A DNA stretch of 64,000 nt, taken from positions 1 through 64,000 of the forward strand of contig JAOPYI010000115.1 of the NCBI GenBank assembly GCA_025964675.1, given 5' to 3'. The position numbers and the translations under genes are program-made. The notes under the pieces were generated by a model. That model saw nothing but the letters and a program-made list of their open reading frames with translations, did not search any database and had not been told where the DNA came from. Position 1 is the first letter of the stretch, and each line of letters opens with the position of its first letter. Origin of the DNA: Sphaerisporangium sp. Lineage in GTDB: Bacteria; Actinomycetota; Actinomycetes; Streptosporangiales; Streptosporangiaceae. Shown here in pieces: positions 35,486-44,587 of this stretch.

Positions 35486-35887
35486 GTGAGCTACAAGGAC
35501 GACGCCGCTTTCTGGGCATGCCCCCACGGGCACGACGCCCGCTACGGCTGCGTCACTTGCTACGAGGAGTCGGCCGACCCCGACCCGGAGGCGCCCATCT
35601 GGGATGTCGCCGTGTGGTTCACCTCGCGCCAGCCGATCCCGATCAAGGCCCTGCAGGACGTCCACCGGCACGGCCGTCGTTTCCTGCTGGACAAGCTCTC
35701 GGCTCCGTACATCTACCTCCTGACGGGCCAGGCACGGGCGCCGCAAGGAGGCCAGGCCGTCGCCGGAGTCGTCGGCTTCCTCGTCCACAACCGTCACGTG
35801 GTGGATGACTTCACCGTGCAGGAGACCCGGGCGGTACGGGTCGCCCCATCCCCAGACGTCCCTTCGGGAGAAAGGGTCTGGCCGTGA
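35486..35887 (+). CDS. Hypothetical protein with Cys/His cluster
   Basis: A 133-residue protein I do not recognise. Near the N-terminus is ACPHGHDARYGCVTCYEE: two cysteine groups with histidines between, which looks like a small zinc site. The remainder is soluble and beta-rich (IWDVAVWFTSRQPIPI, SAPYIYLLTGQ). GTG 35486 has AAGGAG 9 nt upstream; an in-frame GTG at 35465 is alternative. It stands between two divergent or unrelated genes, and its reading frame has the expected GC pattern of coding DNA. Confidence 0.55.
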   Translation: MSYKDDAAFWACPHGHDARYGCVTCYEESADPDPEAPIWDVAVWFTSRQPIPIKALQDVHRHGRRFLLDKLSAPYIYLLTGQARAPQGGQAVAGVVGFLVHNRHVVDDFTVQETRAVRVAPSPDVPSGERVWP

Positions 35888-35994
35888 CGGCCTGACCGTC
35901 AACGCCCTCGCCTTCAGCCCATTGACCGGAGTGGCCGGTACTCGTACCCTGGCGAAACCTGAATTTGCCTCATGTTTCCCTTCGGAGGCCAGCG

Positions 35995-37245
35995 GTGCCT
36001 ACACCACGTGACCGGCGCGCGCGCCTCGCCACCTTCGCCGTCTTCTTCGTGCAGGGGCTGACCTTCGCCACCCTGCTCACCCAAGTGGCGGCCCTGCAGA
36101 AGAAGCACGGTCTCAGCGACGGGGAGCTGTCCATCCTGCTCCTGGTCGTGCCGGTCATCGCCGGAGCGGGGAGCGTTCTCGCGGGCGAGGTGGCCAAGCG
36201 GTACGGCAGCCGGTGGGTGCTCCGGGTCGCGCAGCCTCTCGCCGGCCTGGCCGTCGTGCTGGCGGGGCTCGCGGCCAACGTGCCCGAGCTCGTCGGCGCC
36301 AACGTGCTGTTCGGCCTGTGCCTGGGCGCGGTCGACGCGGGGATGAACATGCAGGCCGTCACGGTCGAGCGGAGGTACGGCCGGCCGATCCTCACCGGTT
36401 TCCACGCCCTGTGGAGCGCGGCGGCGGTCATCGGCGCGATCTGGGCCTCGGCCGCCGGAGGCCTGGGATTGAACCTGCCCGCGACCTTCGCCGTCGCCAT
36501 GGTGGCCGGCGTCGTCATCGCCGTGATCGCCGGTCCCAGGCTGTGCGCCCCGGAGGAGGAGCACGTCGAGACGCCGGCAGAGACCGTGACCTCGACCGGC
36601 TCCGGCGGCTCGCCTGCCTCTGCCGGCTCGGGAGGTCAGGGCGGTCCAGGCGGCGCGGGGCGGCGGTTCCCGTGGAGGCCGATCCTGCCGCTGTGCCTGG
36701 CGATGGCCTTCCTTTACGTCGGCGACGCGTCGATCTCCAACTTCGGGTCCGTCTACATGGACAAGATCATGCACTCGAGCGCGGCGGTCGTCCCGCTGGC
36801 GCTCGCGGCGTACCAGGCGACCACGTTCGTGGTCAGGATCGGCGGCGACTTCGCCGTCCGCAGGTACGGCCCGGCGGCGATCGTCCGCATCGGGGGCGCG
36901 CTGGCCGCCGTGGGCTTCGCCGGGATCGTCGCCGCGCCGAACGAGCCCCTGGCCATCGTGGCCTTCGGCGTGACCGGGGTGGGCCTGTCGGTGGTGGCAC
37001 CGCAGTCGTTCTCAGCCGCCGGGCGACTGGACCCGGCCGGCATGGGGGTCGCCATCGCGCGGGTCAACATGTTCAACTACGTGGGCTTCATCGTGGGAGC
37101 CGCCCTGGTCGGCGGCATAGCGGACGCCGCCGACTACCAGATCGCCTTCGCCGCCCCCCTCGTGCTGGCGGCCGGCATCATCGCGCTGGCCCGCGGCTTC
37201 CAGCCCAAGACGCGCCTTGCGGCATCCGAGCTCACCGAGGCCTGA
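35995..37245 (+). CDS. MFS transporter (fucose permease/YbjJ-like)
   Basis: A 416-residue permease with about 12 hydrophobic helices and a central cytoplasmic loop (about residues 190-220: EEEHVETPAETVTSTG...). The first-half motif GEVAKRYGSRWVLR is the MFS A-like loop, and LGAVDAGMNMQAVTVERRYGRP is typical of the FucP/YbjJ branch. The substrate is unknown. GTG 35995 is preceded by GGAGG at 6 nt; the frame is open upstream to 35965. It is convergent with the inositol operon, so inositol uptake is a possibility, but nothing in the sequence shows it. Confidence 0.9.
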   Translation: MPTPRDRRARLATFAVFFVQGLTFATLLTQVAALQKKHGLSDGELSILLLVVPVIAGAGSVLAGEVAKRYGSRWVLRVAQPLAGLAVVLAGLAANVPELVGANVLFGLCLGAVDAGMNMQAVTVERRYGRPILTGFHALWSAAAVIGAIWASAAGGLGLNLPATFAVAMVAGVVIAVIAGPRLCAPEEEHVETPAETVTSTGSGGSPASAGSGGQGGPGGAGRRFPWRPILPLCLAMAFLYVGDASISNFGSVYMDKIMHSSAAVVPLALAAYQATTFVVRIGGDFAVRRYGPAAIVRIGGALAAVGFAGIVAAPNEPLAIVAFGVTGVGLSVVAPQSFSAAGRLDPAGMGVAIARVNMFNYVGFIVGAALVGGIADAADYQIAFAAPLVLAAGIIALARGFQPKTRLAASELTEA

Positions 37246-37276
37246 GCCCACCACCGTTTCCTCGGTTTTCCAGGCG

Positions 37277-39118
37277 TCACAGGTACGGGCGCTGGCCGCC
37301 TTTGAATTGTTCGTAGCGGTCGCGGATTTCGGGGGTGGTGGAAACCTCGGCGATGGGGACGTCCCACCAGGCGGTCGTCTCGGGTGACGGGCCTGGGACG
37401 GTCTCGAGGTAGACGACCGTTGTGGTCGTCGCCTCCCGGGCCTTGGTCAGGGCGACCCGCAGGGACTCGGGGTCTGCGGCGCGGAGCACGTCGGCTCCGA
37501 GGCTGGCGGCGTTGGCGGCCAGGTCGACGGGCAGGTACGTGCCGTCCAGCTCGCCGCCCGGCGAGCGCGTGCGGTACGCCGTGCCGAGGCGTCGCGCGCC
37601 CACGGACTCGGAGAGGCCGCCGATGGACGCGAAGCCGTGGTTGTCCACGATCACGACGATCAGCTTGACGCGCTCCTGCACGGCGGTGGCGATCTCCTGG
37701 GCCATCATCAGGTACGACCCGTCGCCGACGAGCACGAACACCTCGCGTTCTGGCGCCGCCAGCTTCACGCCGAGGCCGCCCGCGATCTCATAGCCCATGC
37801 AGGAGTAGCCGTACTCCACGTGGTAGGCCTTGGGGTCGGCGGCACGCCATAGCTTGTGCAGGTCACCCGGCATCGAACCCGCGGCGTTGACCACCACGCC
37901 ATCCTGCCCGGCGACCTCGTTGAGCACGCCCAGCACGACCGGCTGCGTCAGCGTGTCACCGGCGTACAGCTCCGACACACGAGCCTGCCATTCACGGCTC
38001 AGCTCGGTGGCGCGGGAGGTCCAGGACGGTTCGGCCTTCCAGCCGTCGAGGTCGAGCAGCGCGAGCCCTTCGCGGGCGTCGCCGACGAGCATGACCCCGG
38101 CGTGCTTGGCGGCGTCGAAGGCCGTGACGTTGAGGTTGACGAAGCGGGCGTCGCCGAAGAGCGTGCGCGAGGCCGTGGTGAAGTCGGTGTAACGCGTGCC
38201 GATCCCGATGACGAGGTCGGCCTCGCGGGCGATCTCGTTGGCGGCGGCCGTGCCGGTGTGCCCGATGGCCCCGAGCGCGCACGGGTGATCGTACGGCAGG
38301 GCGCCCTTGCCCGCCTGGGTCTCGCCGACCGGCACGCCGTGGGCCCCGGCGAAGGCGGCCAGCTCCTCCCAGGCCTCGCTGTAGATCACGCCGCCGCCCG
38401 CGACGATCAGTGGCCGCCGTGACTGCCTGATCGCCTCGACGGCCCGCTCCACGGAGGCGGAGTCGGGGATCGGCCTGGCCACGTGCCAGACCCTGCGCTC
38501 GAACAGCTCGGCGGGCCAGTCGTACGCCTCGGCCTGGACGTCCTGCGGCAAGGCGAGCGTCACGGCGCCGGTCTCGGCGGGGTCGGTGAGCACCCGCATG
38601 GCCGCCATCAGCGCGGAGATGAGCTGTTCGGGCCGGTTGATCCGGTCGAAGAAGCGCGACACCGGCCGCAGGCAGTCGTTGACGCTGATGTCGTACGACC
38701 GGGGATCCTCCAGCTCCTGCAGGACGGCCCCGGCGGCGCGGGTCGCGAAGATGTCGCCGGGCAGCAGCAGCACCGGGATGCGGTTGATCGTCGCGAGGGC
38801 CGCCCCGGTCACCAGGTTGGTGGCGCCAGGGCCGATCGACGTCGTGCACGCGAAGGTTGAGAGCCGGTTGCGCGTCCTGGCGAAGCCGACGGCGGTGTGC
38901 ACCATGGCCTGCTCGTTCCTCGCCAGGTAGTACGGCAGGGGGTCCCGGAGGCCGGCGCCGCGCTCCGCCAGCGCCTGGCCTACTCCAGCGACGTTCCCGT
39001 GCCCGAAGATGCCGAAGCAGCCCTCGATGAGCCGCTGCTCCACACCGTCGCGCTCGCTCCACTGCTCGCCGAGGAACCGCACCAGCGCCTGCGCCACGGT
39101 CAGCCGGATCGTCGTCAT
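37277..39118 (-). CDS. iolD: 3D-(3,5/4)-trihydroxycyclohexane-1,2-dione hydrolase
   Basis: A 613-residue ThDP enzyme opening the ring of the inositol-derived dione to 5-deoxy-glucuronate. Pyrimidine-domain and ThDP-domain signatures are visible: GATNLVTGAALA, and GDGSYLMMAQEIATAVQE followed by IVIVDNHGFASIGGLSE, the metal/ThDP-binding region. GYSCMGYEIAGGLG is also typical. It is the last gene of the inositol operon; ATG 39118 overlaps the iolB stop by 4 nt. Confidence 0.96.
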   Translation of the reverse strand: MTTIRLTVAQALVRFLGEQWSERDGVEQRLIEGCFGIFGHGNVAGVGQALAERGAGLRDPLPYYLARNEQAMVHTAVGFARTRNRLSTFACTTSIGPGATNLVTGAALATINRIPVLLLPGDIFATRAAGAVLQELEDPRSYDISVNDCLRPVSRFFDRINRPEQLISALMAAMRVLTDPAETGAVTLALPQDVQAEAYDWPAELFERRVWHVARPIPDSASVERAVEAIRQSRRPLIVAGGGVIYSEAWEELAAFAGAHGVPVGETQAGKGALPYDHPCALGAIGHTGTAAANEIAREADLVIGIGTRYTDFTTASRTLFGDARFVNLNVTAFDAAKHAGVMLVGDAREGLALLDLDGWKAEPSWTSRATELSREWQARVSELYAGDTLTQPVVLGVLNEVAGQDGVVVNAAGSMPGDLHKLWRAADPKAYHVEYGYSCMGYEIAGGLGVKLAAPEREVFVLVGDGSYLMMAQEIATAVQERVKLIVVIVDNHGFASIGGLSESVGARRLGTAYRTRSPGGELDGTYLPVDLAANAASLGADVLRAADPESLRVALTKAREATTTTVVYLETVPGPSPETTAWWDVPIAEVSTTPEIRDRYEQFKGGQRPYL

Positions 39119-40074
39119 GCCTTCGCCTCCGGCTCGCCGTTCAGGGGAGATGGAGACACGCCATGGCCACGGGACGGCTCGCGTGGGTCACCCTCGGCAG
39201 GAGACGTGCCGCCATTCGAGGCGGATCGCCCGGGGGCTGAGCCGTTGCCTGCCGAGGTCATGGGGACGCGGGGGTCGACGGCCTGGCCCTCCCAGCTCGA
39301 CCGGATCCAGGCGTGCCGGGGGTCGTCGCAGAACGCCATGGACCGCTTCGCGGCGGGCCCCGCGAGCACGTTGAGGTAGTACAGGTCGTAGCCGGGTGCG
39401 GCCATCGAAGGGCCGTGGTAGCCGTGCGGCACGAGCACGACGTCACCGCAGCTCACCTCCGCCAGCACCTCGATGGGCCTGCCCGGCGAGCCGTACACCC
39501 GCTGGTAGCCGGGGCCTCCCTCGAAGTAGTAGATCTCCTCGAGCACGGCCTCCCCGTCGGTGCACGCGTCGTGCTTGTGCGGAGGGTAGGACGACCAGTT
39601 GCCCTCGGGGGTCAGCACCTCGACGGCGACGAGCTTGTCGCACTCGAAGGCGTCCGGGGCGCAGAAGTTGTTGACCTGGCGGCTGGCCTGCCCGGCTCCC
39701 CGCACCTCCACGGGGACCTCTTCGGCCGGGCCGTACCGCACAGGAAGCCGCCGCGTCGCGAGGGCCGAGGGCAGGGCGAAGCGGCCCTCGCCGGTGAGGC
39801 GCGCCGCCGACCCGACGGGCAGGTAGGCGAAGTCGGTCACGCCACCGAAGACGGAATCGCGCCCATGGAGATCGAGGCGTACCCCGTCGCACTCGACGAC
39901 GCAGGACCCGGACAGAGGCAGGACCAGCATCTCCTCGTCCCCGGTGCCGAACTCGACGGTCTCCCCGGAGAGGTTGACGGTCCGCAGCCCGGCGTACGTC
40001 CAGCCGGCGAGCGCGGGCGAGATCCGCAGCGCCCAGGGGGCCTCAGCGGTGGAGCCGGCGGGGATGTACGACAT
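39115..40074 (-). CDS. iolB: 5-deoxy-glucuronate isomerase with extra C-terminal tail
   Basis: A 319-residue bicupin that converts 5-deoxy-glucuronate to 2-deoxy-5-keto-gluconate. Cupin metal motifs are visible: NWSSYPPHKHD, and EEIYYFE, then DVVLVPHGYHGPSMAAPGYDLYYLN. The fold normally ends near WIRSSWEGQ; here about 45 further residues (SAGNGSAPGRSASNGGTSPA...) form an unstructured Ser/Gly/Pro-rich tail. ATG 40074 shares TGATG with the aldolase gene; the upstream part of the open frame is not coding. Confidence 0.95.
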   Translation of the reverse strand: MSYIPAGSTAEAPWALRISPALAGWTYAGLRTVNLSGETVEFGTGDEEMLVLPLSGSCVVECDGVRLDLHGRDSVFGGVTDFAYLPVGSAARLTGEGRFALPSALATRRLPVRYGPAEEVPVEVRGAGQASRQVNNFCAPDAFECDKLVAVEVLTPEGNWSSYPPHKHDACTDGEAVLEEIYYFEGGPGYQRVYGSPGRPIEVLAEVSCGDVVLVPHGYHGPSMAAPGYDLYYLNVLAGPAAKRSMAFCDDPRHAWIRSSWEGQAVDPRVPMTSAGNGSAPGRSASNGGTSPAEGDPREPSRGHGVSPSPLNGEPEAKA

Positions 40075-40955
40075 CAGGACACCTCCAGCAGCCCGGCGGC
40101 GGTGTCGACGGCCGCGGCCACATCGTCGTCGGGAGGGTAGAGCAGCGCGCGCCCGACCACGAGACCTCGCACGCCCGGAAGCCGCAGCGCCTTGCTCCAC
40201 GAGGAGTACACCTGGTCGGGGGCCACGGTGGGATCGCCGCCGAGCAGCAGGGTGGGCAGGGTGGTGGCCTCCATGACCCGTTGCATCTCCTCGATGACCG
40301 GGATCTTCAGCCACGTGTGCGCGGAGGTCGCGCCGAGCCCCTGGGCGACGTGGATGGCGTGGATCATGCCTTCCGGGGACAGATCGTGGTGGACCACGCC
40401 CTCGTCCCTGTGGGACCAGAACGGCTCCACCATGGCCACCAGACCCTGCCTGGCCAGGCTCGTCACGGCTCGCGAGCAGGACTCCAGGGTGTCCGCCGTC
40501 TCGGCCGACCTCAGGCCGATACGGCAGAGCATCTTGCCCCCGTCGAGCCGCATGCGGACGATGGACTCGGTGTCGTAGGCCGTGAATCGGTCGTCGAACT
40601 CGAAGGCCGTGCCGTGGAGGCCGCCGCGGTTCATCGACCCGATCACGACCTTGCCGTGGAGCGCGCCGAGCAGCAGCAGATCTTCCACGATGTCGGGGGT
40701 GGCGAGCAGGCCGTCGACCCCGGGCCTTGCGAGCGCCACGCACAGCCGGTCGAGCAGCTCGATGCGGCTGCCCATGGCCATCGGCCGCCCACGAACGCCG
40801 AGCGCGCCCCTGGCCGAGTGGTCCGCCGCGATGATCAGCAGCTGGTCGCGGTCCGCGAGCAGTGGCCTGCGGCGACGTTCCGCGGCGGCCTGGGCGATCT
40901 TGCCGGGATACCGCGCGCGGTCCTCCGCGAGCCGCCTGCGGTCCTCGTCACGCAT
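40074..40955 (-). CDS. Cgl0159-type (beta/alpha)8 aldolase-like protein of inositol catabolism
   Basis: A 293-residue TIM-barrel protein of the family named after Corynebacterium Cgl0159, found in inositol clusters of Actinobacteria. Lines of support: IIAADHSARGALGVRG, MVEPFWSHRDEG, AHTWLKIPVIEE (the lysine in TWLKIP would be the Schiff-base residue) and TLLLGGDPT. It probably cleaves 2-deoxy-5-keto-gluconate-6-phosphate, the IolJ step; this reaction is inferred from family and position. ATG 40955 overlaps the iolC stop by 8 nt. Confidence 0.85.
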   Translation of the reverse strand: MRDEDRRRLAEDRARYPGKIAQAAAERRRRPLLADRDQLLIIAADHSARGALGVRGRPMAMGSRIELLDRLCVALARPGVDGLLATPDIVEDLLLLGALHGKVVIGSMNRGGLHGTAFEFDDRFTAYDTESIVRMRLDGGKMLCRIGLRSAETADTLESCSRAVTSLARQGLVAMVEPFWSHRDEGVVHHDLSPEGMIHAIHVAQGLGATSAHTWLKIPVIEEMQRVMEATTLPTLLLGGDPTVAPDQVYSSWSKALRLPGVRGLVVGRALLYPPDDDVAAAVDTAAGLLEVS

Positions 40956-41892
40956 GAGCTTTCCCCGAGAGCACTGCCTCGACCTCCTTGGCTGTGGGCA
41001 TGGCCGGCGCGCAGGCGAGACGTCCGGCCACGATGGCGCCCGCCGCGTTGGCGAACCGCAGCGTACGCTCAAGGCTCCGGCCCGCGAGCAGGCCGTCGCA
41101 GAGCGCGCCGCCGAACGCGTCGCCCGCGCCGAGCCCGTTCACCACCTCGACCGGCACGGGCGGGACCTCCACGGTCTCGTCGGCCGTCATGCCCAGCACG
41201 CCGCCGGAGCCCTGCTTCACGATCGCCAGCTCGACGCCCTGGTCCAGCAGCGCCCTGGCGGCCTCGTACGGCTTGCGCGTGCCGGTGGCGACTTCGCATT
41301 CGTCGAGGTTCCCCACGGCCACCGTGACGTGCTGTAGCGCCTTACGCACCTGATCTCGGGCCGCCTGCGCCGAGGACCAGAACATGGGGCGGTAGTCGAG
41401 GTCGAGCACGGTCAGCGGCGCGCGGCCTCGGGCCTCCCAGGCGGCGAAGTGGGCGCTTCTGGACGGGTCCTGCGACAGCCCGGTGACCGTCGCCCAGAAC
41501 AGGCCCGCGTCCCTGATCGCCGCCAGGTCCAGCTCTTCCGGATATATCTCCAGATCGGGGGCCTTGGGAAAGCGGTAGAAGTACAGCGGGAAGTCCTCGG
41601 GCGGGCGGATCTCGCAGAACGTCACCGGTGTCGGCAGGCCCTCGACCTCGCTCACGTACTGGTCATCCACGCCGTACGAGCGCAGCGCGTCGTGGATGAA
41701 CGCGCCGAACGGATCGGCGCCGGTCCGGGTGATCACGGCGGCCCGGCGGCCCAGTCTGGAGGCGGCGACCGCGACGTTGCTCGGGCTGCCGCCGAGATAC
41801 TTGCCGAAGGTCTCCACCTCGCGCAGCGAGACACCGATCTGGAGGGGGTAGATGTCCACCCCCACCCTGCCGATGGTGAGCACCTCGGTCAT
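40948..41892 (-). CDS. iolC: 5-dehydro-2-deoxygluconokinase
   Basis: A 314-residue PfkB-family sugar kinase. The N-terminal motif is GGSPSNVAVAASRLG, and the C-terminal active-site motif VVNGLGAGDAFGGALCDGL carries the catalytic aspartate. The start TEVLTIGRVGVDIYP is a typical IolC opening. It phosphorylates 2-deoxy-5-keto-gluconate. It lies between iolE and the aldolase with overlaps at both ends (ATGA with iolE), so it is read as part of one unit. Confidence 0.95.
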   Translation of the reverse strand: MTEVLTIGRVGVDIYPLQIGVSLREVETFGKYLGGSPSNVAVAASRLGRRAAVITRTGADPFGAFIHDALRSYGVDDQYVSEVEGLPTPVTFCEIRPPEDFPLYFYRFPKAPDLEIYPEELDLAAIRDAGLFWATVTGLSQDPSRSAHFAAWEARGRAPLTVLDLDYRPMFWSSAQAARDQVRKALQHVTVAVGNLDECEVATGTRKPYEAARALLDQGVELAIVKQGSGGVLGMTADETVEVPPVPVEVVNGLGAGDAFGGALCDGLLAGRSLERTLRFANAAGAIVAGRLACAPAMPTAKEVEAVLSGKAHA

Positions 41893-42878
41893 GCGTTGCC
41901 CTTCGTACCCGGGCCAGGCCCGGCATGGTACGAAGGCGAGGCGTCGGGCCCGGGCACGCCGCCGGATACCGGCACGGCCTCGGGCGCGGGAGGCGAGAGG
42001 CCCGCCAGGTACGTCAGGCTCTCGAGGACCGAGGCCTCGGGCCCCTGGCCCTCCGGTGGCTCGCCGTCCAGGACGACGTCCTGCTCCATGACGTACCAGC
42101 CCTGGTAGCCGGCGTCGCTCAGCCGGGTCACGATGCCCGCCACGTCCACGTCGCCCCGCCCGAGGGGGCGGTAGATCCCGTCACGCACCGCGTCGGTGTA
42201 GGTGAGCTTTCCCGCGCGGACCCGCTCGGCGAGCGTGGCGTCCACGTCTTTCAGGTGTACGTGTGCGACCCTGGCTGCTGCCCTGGACACCAGGTCGAGC
42301 GGGTCGGTGCCCCCGATGAGAAGGTGGCCGGTGTCCAGGCAGAGCGGCATGGCGGAGCCGTCGAGCACCCGGTCGACCTCCTCACGCGTCTCGATCATGG
42401 TGCCGACGTGCGGGTGGAGGGTGACGGACCTCCCGAAGGGCTCGGCCTCCTCGATGAGGCGCCCCAGGTTGGCCAGCAGCGTCTTCCAGCCCTCGGCGTC
42501 GAGCCGGGGCCTCTCGTCGTAGCCGTCCGCGCCGGTCGCCGCCGCGAGCACGACGGTCTCCACGTCGCCGTCGGCGAACGCCCTCAACGTGGCACGCGCC
42601 TCGGGCACCGGGTCGTACGACGGATCGTGCAGCACGACGGGGACGAACCCCCCGATGCCCCGCAGGCCGTACGACTCAAGCAGCGTGCGGCGGTGTTCGG
42701 GCGACGGCGGCAGGAAGCCGTCGGGGCCCAGCTCGGTCGCGTCGAGGCCGAGCGCGCGCATCTCGCCGAGGACGCGGCCCCTGTCCAGCTGGTGACCCCA
42801 GCCCGGCACCTCGCACACTCCCCACGAGATGGGGGCCGCGGCGATCCTCATTGGACCGGTCATGCCGCCGGCGCTCAT
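41889..42878 (-). CDS. iolE: Inosose dehydratase-like TIM-barrel protein with Pro-rich tail
   Basis: A 329-residue sugar phosphate isomerase/epimerase-type barrel, most likely 2-keto-myo-inositol dehydratase. Features: APISWGVCEVPGWGHQL, typical of IolE; TLHPHVGTMIETREEVD, CLDTGHLLIGG and VHLKDVD, which hold the metal ligands; GYQGWYVMEQD near the end. The last about 40 residues are Pro/Gly-rich (PPAPEAVPVSGG...), not part of the fold. IolI isomerase is a possible alternative. ATG 42878 has GGAGG at 7 nt and overlaps the iolG stop by 4 nt. Confidence 0.88.
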   Translation of the reverse strand: MSAGGMTGPMRIAAAPISWGVCEVPGWGHQLDRGRVLGEMRALGLDATELGPDGFLPPSPEHRRTLLESYGLRGIGGFVPVVLHDPSYDPVPEARATLRAFADGDVETVVLAAATGADGYDERPRLDAEGWKTLLANLGRLIEEAEPFGRSVTLHPHVGTMIETREEVDRVLDGSAMPLCLDTGHLLIGGTDPLDLVSRAAARVAHVHLKDVDATLAERVRAGKLTYTDAVRDGIYRPLGRGDVDVAGIVTRLSDAGYQGWYVMEQDVVLDGEPPEGQGPEASVLESLTYLAGLSPPAPEAVPVSGGVPGPDASPSYHAGPGPGTKGNA

Positions 42879-43858
42879 ACCGTCACCTCCGCGACCCTCA
42901 CCGGGCGTCCGGTACGGCGGGACAGCTCGGCCGCCTCGGCGACGCGGAGGGCGGCCAGGGCGTCCTGGACGGTGCAGTGGCTGTGACCGCCGTCGCGCAC
43001 GCTGTCGAGGAAGGCGCCGATCTCGGTGACGTACGCGGCCTCGAAACGGGCGGCGAAGTCGGGCCACGGCTCGCCCGCGGGGAACTCGGCGGCGGGCTCG
43101 GCCGAGGTGAGAGGCACTCGGTCGTCGAGCCCCACGACGACGGTGTCACGGGTGCCGGCGAGCTCCATCCGCACGTCGTACCCCGCGCCGTTGTATCGCG
43201 ACCCCTGCATCGTCACCAGGGTTCCGTCGTCGAGGGTCAGCAGCGCGGCACTGGTGTCCACGTCACCCGCCTCCGCGAAGAACGCGGCCCCCCGGTTGGC
43301 GCCCGTGGCGTACACGGACTCGACCTCCCTGCCGGTCACCCAGCGCAGGATGTCGAAGTCGTGGATGTGGCAGTCGCGGAAGATGCCACCCGAGAGCGGG
43401 ATGTAGGCCGCGGCGGGCGGCCGGGGATCGGCGGTCAGCATGTGCACGCGGTGCAGGTCGCCGACCTCGCCGTTCCTGAGCGCCCTGCGCGCGGCGGCGT
43501 ACCCGGCGTCGAAGCGACGCTGGAAGCCGATGTGGACGAGCGTGGCGCTACGGCCGGCGGCCTCCATCACGCGTGTGGTCTCCTCGATGCCCGGCGCGAC
43601 CGGTTTCTCGCAGAACACGGGGATCCCGGCGTCACAGGCTCGCAGGATCAGCTCGGCGTGGGTGGACGTGGGGGTGGCCACCACCACGGCGTCGGCTTCG
43701 AAGGCGTCTCCGACCAGCGCGCCGACCCGGCCCGCCACCTCCTTGGCCCGCACCTCGTCGGCGTCCGACACGATCAGCTGGCCGACCTGGGGATGGGCGG
43801 CGAGCGTCGACGCATGGAACGCTCCGATGCGGCCAAGACCCAACAGACCCACACGCAT
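42875..43858 (-). CDS. iolG: Inositol 2-dehydrogenase (Gfo/Idh/MocA family)
   Basis: A 327-residue NAD-dependent dehydrogenase, first gene of the inositol operon, oxidising myo-inositol to 2-keto-inositol. The Rossmann fold GLLGLGRIGAFHASTLA is at the N-terminus. The family motif VFCEKPVAP is near residue 92, and SGGIFRDCHIHDFDILRW carries the catalytic histidine. ATG 43858 follows GGAGGCACT; a start at 43876 is less likely. The sequenced order G-E-C-aldolase-B-D matches the pathway except that iolA is not in this window. Confidence 0.92.
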   Translation of the reverse strand: MRVGLLGLGRIGAFHASTLAAHPQVGQLIVSDADEVRAKEVAGRVGALVGDAFEADAVVVATPTSTHAELILRACDAGIPVFCEKPVAPGIEETTRVMEAAGRSATLVHIGFQRRFDAGYAAARRALRNGEVGDLHRVHMLTADPRPPAAAYIPLSGGIFRDCHIHDFDILRWVTGREVESVYATGANRGAAFFAEAGDVDTSAALLTLDDGTLVTMQGSRYNGAGYDVRMELAGTRDTVVVGLDDRVPLTSAEPAAEFPAGEPWPDFAARFEAAYVTEIGAFLDSVRDGGHSHCTVQDALAALRVAEAAELSRRTGRPVRVAEVTV

Positions 43859-43900
43859 AGTGCCTCCGCGGCTCAATCAGCTCATCACAACCCGTCCACA

Positions 43901-43929
43901 GTTCTAAGTATCAGAATGCCGCGAGTCAA
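43901..43929 (-). promoter_or_regulatory. Inositol operon promoter
   Basis: On the minus strand, TTGACT (43924-43929) and TAGAAC (43901-43906) are 17 bp apart, about 45 bp from the iolG start. TTCTGATACTTAGAA overlaps the -10 and is partly palindromic; it is a candidate operator for an IolR-type GntR repressor, but no such gene is in the window. Confidence 0.6.
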
Positions 43930-43997
43930 GACTTTGTCCTGACATTCAGACCAACCATGGTGAGGGCCGTTCGTGACGAGCCGCGCCTCCAGATGAG

Positions 43998-44039
43998 GCG
44001 AGCCCGGACATCCACGTGGAGAGAGATGTCCGGGCTCGC
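43998..44039 (-). terminator. Strong hairpin terminator
   Basis: GCGAGCCCGGACATC and GATGTCCGGGCTCGC are perfect 15-bp arms with a 12-nt loop. The hairpin lies 16 bp after the stop codon of the small membrane gene at 44055, whose transcript it should end before the inositol promoter. No T tract. Confidence 0.8.
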
Positions 44040-44054
44040 AGGGTGGGACGAGGA

Positions 44055-44393
44055 TCACCACCACCGCGCCCGCCCCGGCAGGGCGTGCTTCTCCTCGTGA
44101 GTGCCGACCGGCCGGAGGTCGTCGCCCGCCATCTCCCGGCTGGTCCACTCGGGATGCTCGCCCCCACCCCGCTCGGCGGGGCCGGCGGCTTGGCCGCCCT
44201 CGATCCCGCCGGCGCGCGGCCCGGCGCCGGTGAGCTCGTGCCCGGGCGGGGCGTGCCTCGCGTCGGGGCTCACCGGCCACTGGGCGTGCTCGCCCCTGAT
44301 GCCGCACAGGACGATGGCGACGAGCGAGACTCCCAAGGCCGAGATGACCACCAGTACCCCGAGCACGACGACGACGATGAGGCCCGGATCCAT
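44055..44393 (-). CDS. Small single-TM membrane protein, hypothetical
   Basis: A 112-residue protein with an N-terminal helix (LIVVVVLGVLVVISALGVSLVAIVL) followed by a hydrophilic tail rich in His, Gly, Glu and Pro (ARHAPPGHELTGAGPRAGG). No known domain. GGGGGAAATC precedes ATG 44393, and a 15-bp hairpin follows its stop codon, which supports it as a real transcription unit. Position between the inositol operon and a fumarase gene does not suggest a role. Confidence 0.6.
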   Translation of the reverse strand: MDPGLIVVVVLGVLVVISALGVSLVAIVLCGIRGEHAQWPVSPDARHAPPGHELTGAGPRAGGIEGGQAAGPAERGGGEHPEWTSREMAGDDLRPVGTHEEKHALPGRARWW

Positions 44394-44587
44394 GATTTCC
44401 CCCGATCTTGGATGCGTGCGTACTTTCATTATCGAACGGCTACATAAAGGACTTCGACCCTCGAATGACCCGGGGATGTCACCTCTCACCCATGATTCGT
44501 CAAAGACCGCACAGCCCCGCGTCAGGGGAAGGTCACCCCGAGCCGTACCCTGCACAGGACCGCCACGATTACGGAGGAGCGAAGGCG

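Noticed and set aside
36213-37316. Large ORF overlapping the MFS transporter in another frame
   Set aside because: Arg/Gly-rich shadow translation; the MFS frame has clear helices and family motifs.
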